A stretch of 34,725 nt of DNA from Rhodocyclaceae bacterium. GTDB lineage: Bacteria > Pseudomonadota > Gammaproteobacteria > Burkholderiales > Rhodocyclaceae. Numbering within the stretch: the stretch's first letter is position 1; each line of letters begins with the position of its first letter. The stretch covers positions 1 through 34,725 of the forward strand of contig PMIH01000030.1 of assembly GCA_003158255.1 (NCBI GenBank), read 5' to 3'. The translations under genes and the position numbers were made by a program. A model generated the notes under the pieces. That model was not told where the DNA came from, did no database searches, and saw only the letters and a list, made by a program, of their open reading frames with translations. Shown here in pieces: positions 22,906 to 30,729 of this stretch.

Positions 22906-23088
22906 ATGGCGAACCTGCCCAAGTCCCACAATAGCGAACCGAAACGCAAGATCAACAAGGACGTCCTGTTATGGGTGATCTTTGTTGTGTTTGTTGTTGT
23001 CTCCCTGGCGGGAATGGTGGCGATCGACGTTGTTGGCGAGGCCAGAATGGGCAATCACCAGCATCCCGCCGATGCCGCCGAAAAGTAG
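22906..23088 (+). CDS. Small single-TM membrane protein, unknown
   Basis: The protein has 60 residues. A positively charged N-terminus (PKSHNSEPKRKINK) is followed by one hydrophobic helix at about 20-42 (LLWVIFVVFVVVSLAGMVAI), then a short polar tail with His residues. The charge distribution predicts an N-in orientation. A GGAGAG lies 6 bases before the ATG, which supports translation. I do not recognise a family. It ends 33 bases from the convergent nifE stop codon, but nothing in the sequence links it to nitrogen fixation. Confidence 0.65.
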   Translation: MANLPKSHNSEPKRKINKDVLLWVIFVVFVVVSLAGMVAIDVVGEARMGNHQHPADAAEK

Positions 23089-23121
23089 ATTCCGACCCGA
23101 AGTACCGCTGGAAAACGCCGC

Positions 23122-24531
23122 CTAGGCTGCCGTCACCGGCATTCCCGCCGCCTTCGCGCGCGCCCACGGTGCCGGTTTGCGCACGGCTTCCCAGACGGGA
23201 TTGCCGATGGTCAGCGCAAGTTGCTTGGCAAGTTCCGGCATGCCCGCGTAACCGGCGTAGGCGAATTCGCGTTCCTGGTTGATGTCGAGGAACGGAATCC
23301 GTGACTTGAGCGCCATGTAGAGGTTGCGGCCGCCGGCGATGAGGATGTCGGCGCGCAGGTCCTTGTAGGCGCCGAGCAGCGCCTTCGGGCTGCCGTCTTC
23401 GATCATGTTCGCGTCCGGGCCCATAATCTCGCGGATGCGCGCCTTGTCTTCCTCGGTCGATTTCTTGGTGCCGGTCGCCACCACTTCCATGCCCAAGTCT
23501 TGCAGCGCGGAGACGACGGACCACGACTTCACGCCGCCCGTGTAGAGCAGCACGCGCTTGCCACGCAAACGCTGCCGCCAGGGTTCGAGCGCGGCATTGG
23601 CTTTCGCTTCCTCGCGCGCGATGAGCACCTCGGTGCGCGCGGTGAGGTCGGGGTCGTTCAATAGCGCAGCGAAGTCGCGCAGCGCCTGCGACATGTCGCG
23701 TACGCCGTAGAAGCTGCCTTCGAAGAATGGCACGCCGTAGCTTTCCTTCAGCTTGCGTGCGACGTTGAGCAGAGCCTTGGCGCAAACCACCATGGTCGCC
23801 TCGGCGCGGTGCATGGTCTGCACTTCGCGGAAGCGCGCGTCGCCGGAAAGCGTCGAAAGGATGCGCAGGCCGAGTTCGTCGAACAGCGGCGCAACGTGGA
23901 AGAATTCGCCGGCGATGTTGTATTCGCCGATCAGGTTGATGTCGTGCACCTTGATGCCCGGCCGCTGGGCGAATTCCGGCACTGGGTCCGGCTCGCGCGT
24001 GCCGATCACGTACTTGAACATCGCCTCGCCACCGAGACGGTTGCCAAGGTTCTTGGTGCCGTAGAAGCCGGCCGCATCGATGGGCACCACGGGCACGCCG
24101 AAGCGTTCCGCCGCCGCCTTGCACACGGCTTCCATGTCGTCGCCGACCAGCGCGGTGACGCAGGTGGCGTACACAAATACCGCCGCGGGGGCATGGTCAT
24201 CGATCGCTTGCTTGATAGCGTGGAAGAGGCGCTTTTCACCGCGGCCCATGATCACGTCCTGCTCGGTGAGGTCGGTGGTCATGCCGATCTTGAACAGCGT
24301 CGGCCCGGTGGTGCGCGTGCCGCGGTTGTCCCAGGAACTACCGGCACAGGCGATCGGTCCATGCACGATATGGGCGACGTCGGCGATCGGCAACAGCGCA
24401 ATCTGTGCGCCGTCGAAGGCGCAACCGCCGGCCGTGGCGCCGGGCTTGGGCTTGGCGCAGCCGGATTTCTCCTTCGCGTTGTGCGCGCAGGCGGGTTCGT
24501 TGAGCAGGGCTTGGATGTCGGTGGCTTTCAT
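23122..24531 (-). CDS. nifE: Nitrogenase FeMo-cofactor biosynthesis protein NifE
   Basis: The protein has 469 residues, the NifE length. With NifN it forms the scaffold on which the NifB-derived Fe-S cluster is matured to FeMo-cofactor in the cytosol. The three cluster-ligand cysteines fall at C37 (GGCAFDGAQ), C62 ([16 protein letters not shown]) and C124 ([13 protein letters not shown]), the same numbers as in Azotobacter vinelandii NifE, which also supports the start at 24531. [52 protein letters not shown] and [15 protein letters not shown] are further NifE blocks. AGAGGA precedes the ATG. Unusually, nifN does not follow: the next gene is convergent, so nifE stands alone. It is driven by a sigma-54 promoter at 24558-24573. 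NifD is a less likely reading because of the start motif and length. Confidence 0.95.
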   Translation of the reverse strand: MKATDIQALLNEPACAHNAKEKSGCAKPKPGATAGGCAFDGAQIALLPIADVAHIVHGPIACAGSSWDNRGTRTTGPTLFKIGMTTDLTEQDVIMGRGEKRLFHAIKQAIDDHAPAAVFVYATCVTALVGDDMEAVCKAAAERFGVPVVPIDAAGFYGTKNLGNRLGGEAMFKYVIGTREPDPVPEFAQRPGIKVHDINLIGEYNIAGEFFHVAPLFDELGLRILSTLSGDARFREVQTMHRAEATMVVCAKALLNVARKLKESYGVPFFEGSFYGVRDMSQALRDFAALLNDPDLTARTEVLIAREEAKANAALEPWRQRLRGKRVLLYTGGVKSWSVVSALQDLGMEVVATGTKKSTEEDKARIREIMGPDANMIEDGSPKALLGAYKDLRADILIAGGRNLYMALKSRIPFLDINQEREFAYAGYAGMPELAKQLALTIGNPVWEAVRKPAPWARAKAAGMPVTAA

Positions 24532-24557
24532 GGGCAGGTCCTCTTTGCCTATCGGTT

Positions 24558-24573
24558 TGCAATCGCCATGCCA
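24558..24573 (-). promoter_or_regulatory. Sigma-54 promoter of nifE
   Basis: On the minus strand the sequence is TGGCATGGCGATTGCA. The -24 GG and -12 GC are exactly 10 bases apart, and it matches the TGGCAYG-N4-TTGCW consensus closely. Transcription would begin near 24547, leaving a leader of about 16 bases that includes the AGAGGA site. Confidence 0.85.
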
Positions 24574-24606
24574 AGGCCAGGTACTTGAACTTGCAGCGAT
24601 ATTGCT

Positions 24607-24622
24607 TGTCGCAAACGCGACA
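24607..24622. promoter_or_regulatory. NifA upstream activator site (TGT-N10-ACA)
   Basis: TGTCGCAAACGCGACA, an exact TGT-N10-ACA with perfect TTGTCGC/GCGACAA arms. It lies about 67 bases upstream of the predicted nifE start of transcription, somewhat closer than the usual 80-150. Together with the sigma-54 promoter it indicates NifA control. Confidence 0.75.
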
Positions 24623-24636
24623 ATGGCCGCGACTGG

Positions 24637-24665
24637 TTGACACTCTGCTTTCCAGAGTTGATACT
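24637..24665 (+). promoter_or_regulatory. Sigma-70-type promoter of the serine-hydrolase operon
   Basis: TTGACA (24637-24642), a 17-base spacer, GATACT (24660-24665): a full -35 box and a 4/6 -10 box, 35 bases before the lipoprotein ATG at 24701. The region also holds a direct repeat, TTGACACTCTGC and TTGATACTCTGC, 21 bases apart. Confidence 0.6.
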
Positions 24666-24700
24666 CTGCGCCACAGAGCCACCACCGGAACAGATCCACT

Positions 24701-26488
24701 ATGAAATCACGCCATCTGATTGCCGCCGCCAGCGTCGCGCTCCTGCTCGCCGCCTGTGGTGGCGCCCCGCCGCGCCCCGACAGCGTCGCGCGAAACGACT
24801 ACGACGGCATCAAAACCTACGTCAGCCAATTGATCCGCCACGAAATGAACGAGAGCCAAGTCACCGGCCTGAGCATCGCCCTGGTGGACGACCAACGTAT
24901 CGTCTGGGCCGAGGGCTTCGGCTACGCCGACAAGGAACGCAAACAGCCGGCCAGCGCGCAAACGATCTATCGCGTCGGCTCGATTTCGAAGCTGTTCACC
25001 GCCACCGCGGCCATGCAGTTGGCAGAGCAGAAGAAGCTGGACATCGACCGGCCGCTGCAAAATTACCTGCCGGAGTTTTCCATCCAGTCGCGCTTTCCGC
25101 CGACGGCAGCGATCACGCCGAGAAACCTGATGACCCATCACTCGGGTCTGCCGCGCGATTTCGCCAAGGGAATGTTCACTAAGAACCCGGTCCCCTTCAC
25201 CCAACTGGTGCAGGAACTGAAAAGCAGCGATGCGGCCTATCCGCCGAACCTGACTTTTTCCTATTCGAACGTCGGCGTGACGCTGCTCGGCCATGCGATC
25301 CAGAACGTCAGCGGCGTGCCGTTTGCCGACTACATCCAGCGTTCGGTGCTGCAACCGCTGGGAATGAAGGACGCCACCATGGAGCCCGGCCCGGCCCGCT
25401 CAGAACTCATGTCCAAGGCCTACCGCAGAGGCGAACTTGCCGAAGAACTGCCGCTGCGCGACGTTCCCGCTGGCGGGCTGAATACCAGCGTCGTCGACCT
25501 CAGCCACTTCCTGTCGATGGTCTTCGCCGACGGCCGCACCGGCACGACTCAAGTGCTTCGCCCGGAATCGGTTGCCGAGATGCTGAGGCCACAGAACACC
25601 GAAGTGCCACTCGACCTGAATTTCCACAACGGCCTGGGCTGGATGCTCAGCACACTCGGTAGCTCGACCATCGAGAACGCCGGACCGGTCGCGCACCACG
25701 CGGGCGCCATGCTCTACTTCCATTCCCAGATGTACGCGCTGCCCGAGCACAAACTTGGCGTGATCGTGCTCGCCAACTCGGGCACAGCACGCCGTGTGGT
25801 CGACCATGTCGCCACCGAGACCCTGGCGCTGGCGCTCGAAGCCAAGAGCGGCATCAAGCAGCCGAAACACGCGAAGGTTCCGGCGGCCGATCCAGCCTGG
25901 CCGACCGAACAACTCCAGCCCTACGTCGGCGAGTACACCACCATCGCCGGCTTCGCCCGAATTAGCCTCGACGGCAACCGCCTGCGCGCCGACGCCTTCG
26001 GCCGCAGTTTCGATCTCGTTCCGCGCAGCGATGGGCAGCTGGGCGTCGAGTATTCGCTCCTCGGGCTGTTTCACATCGATCTCGGCACCCTGGGCGCCAT
26101 CGGCTTTTCGCGGCGCTCCGTCGCCGGCCATGAAGTGCTCGTCGCCAGAGCCGGTAGCCAGGAAATGCTGGTCGGCGAACGCGTCCGACCGCCGGCCGAT
26201 CTGGGACGCTGGCGGCAACGCCTCGGCACATCGGTCATCACCAACGCCGGCGACGATCACACCTTCGTCGATGGCATCGCGTTGATCGAGGACCACGGCT
26301 TTCTGCTGGCCGAGTTGAAAATGACCGACGGCCCCACCAGCCGCATTCCGTTGCAGATCATCTCCGACAACGAAGCGGTGATGCTCGGCCCGCTGGCCGA
26401 TGGCGGCGGCACGCTGCGTTGCGCGCAAACCAGCGACGGCGAACGGTGCGTCATCGCAGGCTATACGCTCAAGCGAGTTGCCGACTGA
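24701..26488 (+). CDS. Serine hydrolase lipoprotein, class C beta-lactamase-like
   Basis: The protein has 595 residues. The signal [19 protein letters not shown] ends at lipobox Cys19. The hydrolase domain (about 35-390) has the S-x-x-K motif in RVGSISKLF (Ser94, Lys97), the Y-x-N motif in TFSYSNVG (Tyr188, Asn190), and a late HHAG block in place of KTG. These mark a beta-lactamase/DD-peptidase/esterase family enzyme (EstB, PBP4*-like). A C-terminal part (about 410-595) looks like the lipocalin-type or DUF3471-like extension found on such proteins ([19 protein letters not shown]). It should act in the periplasm or at the outer membrane on peptidoglycan peptides or esters; antibiotic hydrolysis is not implied. 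It is the first gene of a five-gene operon. Confidence 0.9.
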   Translation: MKSRHLIAAASVALLLAACGGAPPRPDSVARNDYDGIKTYVSQLIRHEMNESQVTGLSIALVDDQRIVWAEGFGYADKERKQPASAQTIYRVGSISKLFTATAAMQLAEQKKLDIDRPLQNYLPEFSIQSRFPPTAAITPRNLMTHHSGLPRDFAKGMFTKNPVPFTQLVQELKSSDAAYPPNLTFSYSNVGVTLLGHAIQNVSGVPFADYIQRSVLQPLGMKDATMEPGPARSELMSKAYRRGELAEELPLRDVPAGGLNTSVVDLSHFLSMVFADGRTGTTQVLRPESVAEMLRPQNTEVPLDLNFHNGLGWMLSTLGSSTIENAGPVAHHAGAMLYFHSQMYALPEHKLGVIVLANSGTARRVVDHVATETLALALEAKSGIKQPKHAKVPAADPAWPTEQLQPYVGEYTTIAGFARISLDGNRLRADAFGRSFDLVPRSDGQLGVEYSLLGLFHIDLGTLGAIGFSRRSVAGHEVLVARAGSQEMLVGERVRPPADLGRWRQRLGTSVITNAGDDHTFVDGIALIEDHGFLLAELKMTDGPTSRIPLQIISDNEAVMLGPLADGGGTLRCAQTSDGERCVIAGYTLKRVAD

Positions 26489-26489
26489 G

Positions 26490-27266
26490 ATGTCGCGGCC
26501 TTTCCTTTCCGCGCTTCTCGCACTGCTGCTCTCGGGTTGCGGCAGCCTCGCCGGCCTGAAGCTGCTCGCACCCGAGACGCATGGCCTAGAAAGCGTGTCG
26601 CCATCGCTGTACGTCGAAATTGGTACCGACAGCGAGACTCGCCGTCGACTGCTGGAAGACATCGACCGCGCCGAGCATGCGGTCGAGGCCGCCTACGGCA
26701 GTGTGCAGTCGCATCCCGTCGTCCACGTCTGCCTCACCGAGTCTTGCTACGCCACATTCGGCGGCCACGGCTCTCGCGCGAAAGTCTATGGCGGCCGACT
26801 GATCCTGATTTCGCCGCATGGCGCCAATTGGCATTACATCGCCCACGAGTGGTCGCACGCCGAGATGCTTTCTCGCCTGACACTCGCGGCGTGGTGGTCG
26901 TTGCCGCAGTGGTTCGACGAAGGCATTGCGGTCGCCGTCAGCGACGCACCTGAAAACTCGGAAGCTCACTGGCAATTCCTGATCGCCGCCAACGTTCCCC
27001 GCCCGACCCGCGAAGCGCTGACCACCTTCAAGTCCCTGAGCCAGTGGGACGATGCCGTCGGACACTATGGCGAGAAGAAGAACCAGGAACGCAAGGCAAA
27101 GGGCGAACCGGAAATCCGCCCCGTCTATACGGCCGCCGGCCACGAACTGCGGCCGTGGCTTGCCGCCGTCGGCCGCGAGGGCCTGTTACGGTTTATCGCC
27201 GACCTGAATGCCGGCGCCGGCTTCGCTTCCCTCTACACCTCGCATTCAGACCCCACGACATGGTAG
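26490..27266 (+). CDS. HExxH lipoprotein, putative zinc metallopeptidase
   Basis: The protein has 258 residues. The signal MSRPFLSALLALLLSGC ends in a lipobox (Cys17). The sequence HYIAHEWSHAEM gives an HExxH zinc motif (His119, Glu120, His123), and LPQWFDEGIAVAVSD supplies the downstream acidic ligand (Glu144), the gluzincin layout (peptidase MA-like). The spacing of 20 residues between His123 and Glu144 fits this group. The substrate is unknown. The ATG is one base after the stop of the serine hydrolase, and the 3' end overlaps the next start by 7 bases, so translation is coupled. Being a lipoprotein next to a penicillin-binding-protein-like hydrolase suggests a shared envelope task (inference). 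Confidence 0.8.
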   Translation: MSRPFLSALLALLLSGCGSLAGLKLLAPETHGLESVSPSLYVEIGTDSETRRRLLEDIDRAEHAVEAAYGSVQSHPVVHVCLTESCYATFGGHGSRAKVYGGRLILISPHGANWHYIAHEWSHAEMLSRLTLAAWWSLPQWFDEGIAVAVSDAPENSEAHWQFLIAANVPRPTREALTTFKSLSQWDDAVGHYGEKKNQERKAKGEPEIRPVYTAAGHELRPWLAAVGREGLLRFIADLNAGAGFASLYTSHSDPTTW

Positions 27267-27844
27267 GCACGCTCACGCAACCATTTTTCGATGAGCGGTC
27301 GAACGGGATCATCCGTTTTCTGCTGCTTTCGCTGGCGCTGCACGCCACTGTCCTGTACTTCGTGAGGAGTATCGACATCGATACTCCTGCATCACCGACC
27401 CCGTCGCTATCGGTCACCCTATCCCCATTGCAGTTTGTTCCGGCCAGCGAACCGCCCACTCGCACCGATCCCGCGCAAAAGTCAGCCGTGGTGGTACGCC
27501 ACGCCGAGCCCTCGGCAGTGATGAATGTCCCGGAATCTCCCGCCAGCGAGGCGACAATTGCGCCCGCGGCGCCCACCATCGACCTGGACGCCGCACGCTC
27601 CGCTGCCCGTGCCTACGCGCACGAACCCGTGCCGCGCACGACACTCGATGCGCCGAAGCCATTGCTCACCGTGGAGGCGGCGGTTGCCCGCGCCACCGAG
27701 CCGGATTTCGTCATCGAAACGCGTGGCCCAGCGGGAGAGCGAATCGTAACAACGCGAAATATGCGCTGCGTGACACCGCTCGTGGTCCCACACTTCATGG
27801 AAGGTGTCACCGTGTTGGCGCTATGTGAGAAGAGGAAGAAATGA
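27260..27844 (+). CDS. TonB-like single-TM protein, unknown
   Basis: The protein has 194 residues. A hydrophobic helix at about 17-36 (NGIIRFLLLSLALHATVLYF) resembles the N-terminal anchor of TonB/TolA-type proteins, followed by a Pro/Ala/Thr-rich linker. The typical TonB C-terminal domain is absent; instead a short end holds two Cys residues (NMRCVTPLVV and VLALCEKRKK). Codons 73-80 (QKSAVVVR) are encoded by a reverse-oriented copy of the dispersed repeat, so part of the linker is repeat-derived. Both ends overlap the neighbours: 7 bases with the metallopeptidase gene and ATGA with the next. I cannot assign a function. Confidence 0.75.
   Translation: MVGTLTQPFFDERSNGIIRFLLLSLALHATVLYFVRSIDIDTPASPTPSLSVTLSPLQFVPASEPPTRTDPAQKSAVVVRHAEPSAVMNVPESPASEATIAPAAPTIDLDAARSAARAYAHEPVPRTTLDAPKPLLTVEAAVARATEPDFVIETRGPAGERIVTTRNMRCVTPLVVPHFMEGVTVLALCEKRKK
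27477..27500 (-). repeat. Dispersed repeat, short form, inside a coding sequence (copy 9)
   Basis: On the minus strand the copy reads GGCGTACCACCACGGCTGAC then TTTT. It is the only copy in reverse orientation and the only one within a gene; it keeps the frame open and encodes residues 73-80 of the TonB-like protein. Confidence 0.75.
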
Positions 27845-28842
27845 ACATGCACACCCACCTCGAACAAATGCATTCCATCCAGGCCATGCTCGCCGCCGGC
27901 CACCGCTGCGTGGAACTGGAGCGGCACAGCCTGCTGCTCTGGGGCAGCGTCGGCGGCGGCTTGTGCGCATTCACCGATCTGGTGATCAACCCCGATACCT
28001 TTCCCGACAACACGCAGCGCGCGATAGCCGTGCTGGTCTGGCTCGCTGCCTGGCTGGGCGGCATGTCATGGATCGATCATCGCCTCACGCACAAGGCTCG
28101 CCATGCACGCGCGGAAACGCTGCCCTTCGCCCAGGCGCAGGTGACGCGCGCCTGGTGGATGCTGCTTGCCATCGGCACGCTCGCCACCTTCGCCATGTTC
28201 TTCCACGGCGGCGGCATCATGCTCTACGCGCTGTGGACGGTACTGCTGGGCCTGGGCATCTTCATCTTCGGGCTGTTCTCGCGGCCGCTGGTGGAATGGA
28301 TCGGGCTCGCCACGATCCTGCTCGGCATCATCGGCCTCGCCGCGGGGCTGCCCTTCCACACAGCGCGCTGGCTCACCGCCTCCGCCTTCGCCATCGGCCT
28401 GCCCTTCGCCGGCTGGCTGGCGGCGCGCGTCGACGAGCACAACGCCGGCCGACGCGTGCTGACCGTCGCGGTGTGGCTCGCCGCCGTGATCGTGCCCGCG
28501 CTGGCCGTGGCGCACCTCATCCCCACCGCTGCGCCGCCGACGCCGACCACCGCAACCTTGAAGGTGCCCGCCGGCAGCACGGTGCCGCTGTACTTCGACA
28601 TGGATAGCTCGCTGATCGGCATTGCGCCCACGACCGCGCTGCCGTTGCAGGTGACGCGCGATACGGAAGTCGCGCTCACCGACGGCCAGCCCGATGGCCG
28701 CTACCGTTTCGATGGCGGCGACTGGCACACGGTGAAGGACGGCGTGCTGACGCTGCGCATCGATCGCGTTCGCCCGAAAGTAACGAACGGCACACCGGAA
28801 GTGCGCATGCACGGCGACTTCGTTTTTCACGGAGAACAGTGA
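27841..28842 (+). CDS. Polytopic membrane protein with C-terminal soluble domain
   Basis: The protein has 333 residues. About seven hydrophobic segments occupy residues 30-235, after a short soluble N-terminus (MNMHTHLEQMHSIQAMLAAGHRCVELE). The last about 95 residues (TATLKVPAGSTVPLYFDMDSS onward) are predicted outside the membrane and end in a beta-rich region with RFDGGDWHTVKDGVLTL. No conserved transporter or enzyme motif was recognised. It overlaps the previous gene by ATGA and the following winged-helix gene by TGATG. A paired membrane protein and winged-helix regulator is a recurrent arrangement, so regulation of the membrane protein by its partner is a reasonable guess. Confidence 0.78.
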   Translation: MNMHTHLEQMHSIQAMLAAGHRCVELERHSLLLWGSVGGGLCAFTDLVINPDTFPDNTQRAIAVLVWLAAWLGGMSWIDHRLTHKARHARAETLPFAQAQVTRAWWMLLAIGTLATFAMFFHGGGIMLYALWTVLLGLGIFIFGLFSRPLVEWIGLATILLGIIGLAAGLPFHTARWLTASAFAIGLPFAGWLAARVDEHNAGRRVLTVAVWLAAVIVPALAVAHLIPTAAPPTPTTATLKVPAGSTVPLYFDMDSSLIGIAPTTALPLQVTRDTEVALTDGQPDGRYRFDGGDWHTVKDGVLTLRIDRVRPKVTNGTPEVRMHGDFVFHGEQ

Positions 28843-29180
28843 TGGCCCTCCTGCCTGCCCTCGACCCGCTGCTGCACCAGCCGGTGCGCACGCAGATCGC
28901 CGCCTATCTCGCCGGCCGCGGCGAGGCGACCTTCGCCGAATTGAAACGCGCACTGGCCGCCACCGACGGCAACCTGGATGCCCATCTCTCCAAGCTGGTT
29001 GATGCTGGCTACCTCGAATCGCGCAAGGAAGCCTCGGCCGCCGGCCGGCCGCAAACGGTGTATTCTCTGACTGATATTGGTCGCAGCGCCTTTTCCACCT
29101 ACGTCACCACGCTCTCGGCCCTGCTGCCGAGCAAGACCGAGACGAACGAGTTGCTGAAAGTCGCCGCCGCACCCCGATAG
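28842..29180 (+). CDS. Winged-helix transcriptional regulator (MarR/ArsR-like)
   Basis: The protein has 112 residues, almost all a winged helix: ALLPALDPLLHQPVRTQIAAYL, ATFAELKRALAATDGNLDAHLSKLVDAGYLE and a wing with GRPQTVYSLTDIGRSAF. This matches the small 'transcriptional regulator, wHTH DNA-binding' (COG1846-like/HTH_27) type, in which the first helix begins LDPLLHxPVR. The ATG at 28842 overlaps the previous stop (TGATG). It is the last gene of the operon starting at 24701. Its target is unknown; no dyad was found upstream of the operon that clearly belongs to it. Confidence 0.88.
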   Translation: MALLPALDPLLHQPVRTQIAAYLAGRGEATFAELKRALAATDGNLDAHLSKLVDAGYLESRKEASAAGRPQTVYSLTDIGRSAFSTYVTTLSALLPSKTETNELLKVAAAPR

Positions 29181-29187
29181 GGCGCAG

Positions 29188-29203
29188 GGGCCGCGAGCGG
29201 CCC
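29188..29203. terminator. GC-rich hairpin after the lipoprotein operon
   Basis: GGGCCGC, two bases, GCGGCCC: a perfect 7-base-pair arm repeat beginning 8 bases after the winged-helix stop codon. No T run follows, so it is at best a weak or Rho-assisted transcription end. Confidence 0.35.
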
Positions 29204-29311
29204 GCAAACGGTGCATCCCGGTTGGCACCACGACAGAATCGCCCTTGCAGAGCGGATTTCCAGCGTGGCATGATTTTCGCTGCTATCTTGCCCCTGGGAG
29301 ATGTGAAAACC

Positions 29312-30727
29312 ATGAAGGCAAAAGCCTACGATGAGATGACCACCGCCGATGGAGCGGTGCGGCCGCATTACGCGGAGTTCGCGGCGTGGCTCGCCAGCCA
29401 GCCGAAAGAAACGCTGGCGCGCAAGCGTGAGGAGGCCGACCTCGTCTTCCACCGTCTCGGCATCACCTTCGCCGTCTACGGTGAAGCGGAAGGCACCGAG
29501 CGGCTGATTCCCTTCGACCAGATCCCGCGCATCCTGCCGGCCGCTGAATGGACCAAACTCGCCGCAGGCTTGCGCCAGCGCGTGCGGGCGCTCAATGCCT
29601 TCCTCGGCGACATCTACCACGGCCAGGAAATCCTCAAGGCCGGCCATATTCCCGCCATGCAGGTGTTGCAGAACGTGCAGTACCGGCCCGAAATGCAGGG
29701 CCTCGATGTCCCCGGCGGCATCTACGCGCACATCGCCGGCGTCGATCTGGTCCGCGCCGGCGAGGGAGAGTTCTACGTGCTGGAGGACAACCTGCGCGTA
29801 CCCTCGGGCGTTTCCTACATGCTCGAAGATCGTCGCATGATGATGCGGCTGTTCCCGGATCTGTTCGCCCGCCACAAGATCGCACCGGTCGAGCATTACC
29901 CCGACACGCTGCTGGAAGTGCTGCGCACCGTCGCCCCGGTCGGCGTCTCCAACCCGACCGTCGCGCTGCTCACGCCGGGCGCCCACAACTCGGCCTACTT
30001 CGAGCACGCTTTCCTCGCGCAGCAAATGGGCATCGAACTCGTCGAAGGTCAGGATCTGTTCGTCGCCGACGAGCAGGTGTTCATGCGCACCACGCAGGGC
30101 CCGCGGCAGGTCGACGTGATCTATCGCCGCCTCGACGATGACTTCATCGACCCGCTCGCCTTCCGCCAGGACTCGATGCTTGGCGTGCCGGGCCTGCTCT
30201 CGGTTTATCGCGCCGGCCGCATTACGCTGGCGAACGCCATCGGCACGGGCGTCGCCGACGACAAGTCGATCTACCCCTACGTGCCGGACATGGTGCGCTT
30301 CTACCTCGGCGAGGAACCGATCCTCAACAACGTGCCGACCTACATGCTCCGGAAGCCCGACGACCTCGCCTACACGCTCGACCATCTGGCCGAACTGGTG
30401 GTGAAGGAAGTGCATGGCTCGGGCGGCTACGGCATGCTGGTCGGGCCGGCCGCGACGAAGCAGGAGATCGAGGACTTCCGCGCCCGCATCATCGCGTCGC
30501 CGGACAAGTACATCGCCCAGCCGACGCTGGCGCTGTCGACCTGCCCGATCTTCGTCGACAGCGGCATCGCGCCGCGCCACATCGACTTGCGGCCCTTCGT
30601 GCTCTCGGGCCGCGAGATCCGCATCGTGCCGGGCGGGCTGACGCGCGTCGCGCTGCGCGAAGGCTCGCTGGTAGTGAACTCGTCGCAGGGCGGCGGCACC
30701 AAGGACACCTGGGTACTGGAAAACTGA
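29312..30727 (+). CDS. Circularly permuted ATP-grasp protein (DUF404/DUF407)
   Basis: The protein has 471 residues. The start MKAKAYDEMTTADGAVRPHY and the blocks NAFLGDIYHGQEILKAG, GIYAHIAGVDLVRAGEGEFYVLEDNLRVPSGVSYMLEDR (read as separate pieces), YRRLDDDFIDPLAFR and KEVHGSGGYGMLVGP are those of the permuted ATP-grasp family. These are predicted carboxylate-amine ligases that form peptide bonds with ATP. Asp and Arg in YVLEDNLRVP and the GSGGYG loop are likely nucleotide- and metal-binding. The ATG at 29312 is the conserved family start; a GGGAG is present but 13 bases away. It heads a run of four genes that also encodes alpha-E, transglutaminase and Anbu proteins; the substrate is unknown. 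Confidence 0.93.
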   Translation: MKAKAYDEMTTADGAVRPHYAEFAAWLASQPKETLARKREEADLVFHRLGITFAVYGEAEGTERLIPFDQIPRILPAAEWTKLAAGLRQRVRALNAFLGDIYHGQEILKAGHIPAMQVLQNVQYRPEMQGLDVPGGIYAHIAGVDLVRAGEGEFYVLEDNLRVPSGVSYMLEDRRMMMRLFPDLFARHKIAPVEHYPDTLLEVLRTVAPVGVSNPTVALLTPGAHNSAYFEHAFLAQQMGIELVEGQDLFVADEQVFMRTTQGPRQVDVIYRRLDDDFIDPLAFRQDSMLGVPGLLSVYRAGRITLANAIGTGVADDKSIYPYVPDMVRFYLGEEPILNNVPTYMLRKPDDLAYTLDHLAELVVKEVHGSGGYGMLVGPAATKQEIEDFRARIIASPDKYIAQPTLALSTCPIFVDSGIAPRHIDLRPFVLSGREIRIVPGGLTRVALREGSLVVNSSQGGGTKDTWVLEN

Positions 30728-30729
30728 TC

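Noticed and set aside
24637-24668. Direct repeat TTGACACTCTGC / TTGATACTCTGC as a separate regulator site
   Set aside because: The two copies supply the -35 and -10 parts of a plausible promoter, and no matching regulator or symmetry was seen; it is noted only within the promoter entry.
29222-29240. Possible decayed repeat copy (GGCACCACGAC...)
   Set aside because: Only about ten bases match and the CTGACTTT end is missing; too short to separate from chance.
29099-30580. Long minus-strand open frame across the ATP-grasp gene
   Set aside because: The ATP-grasp protein is highly characteristic and in a conserved operon; the antisense translation has no family features.
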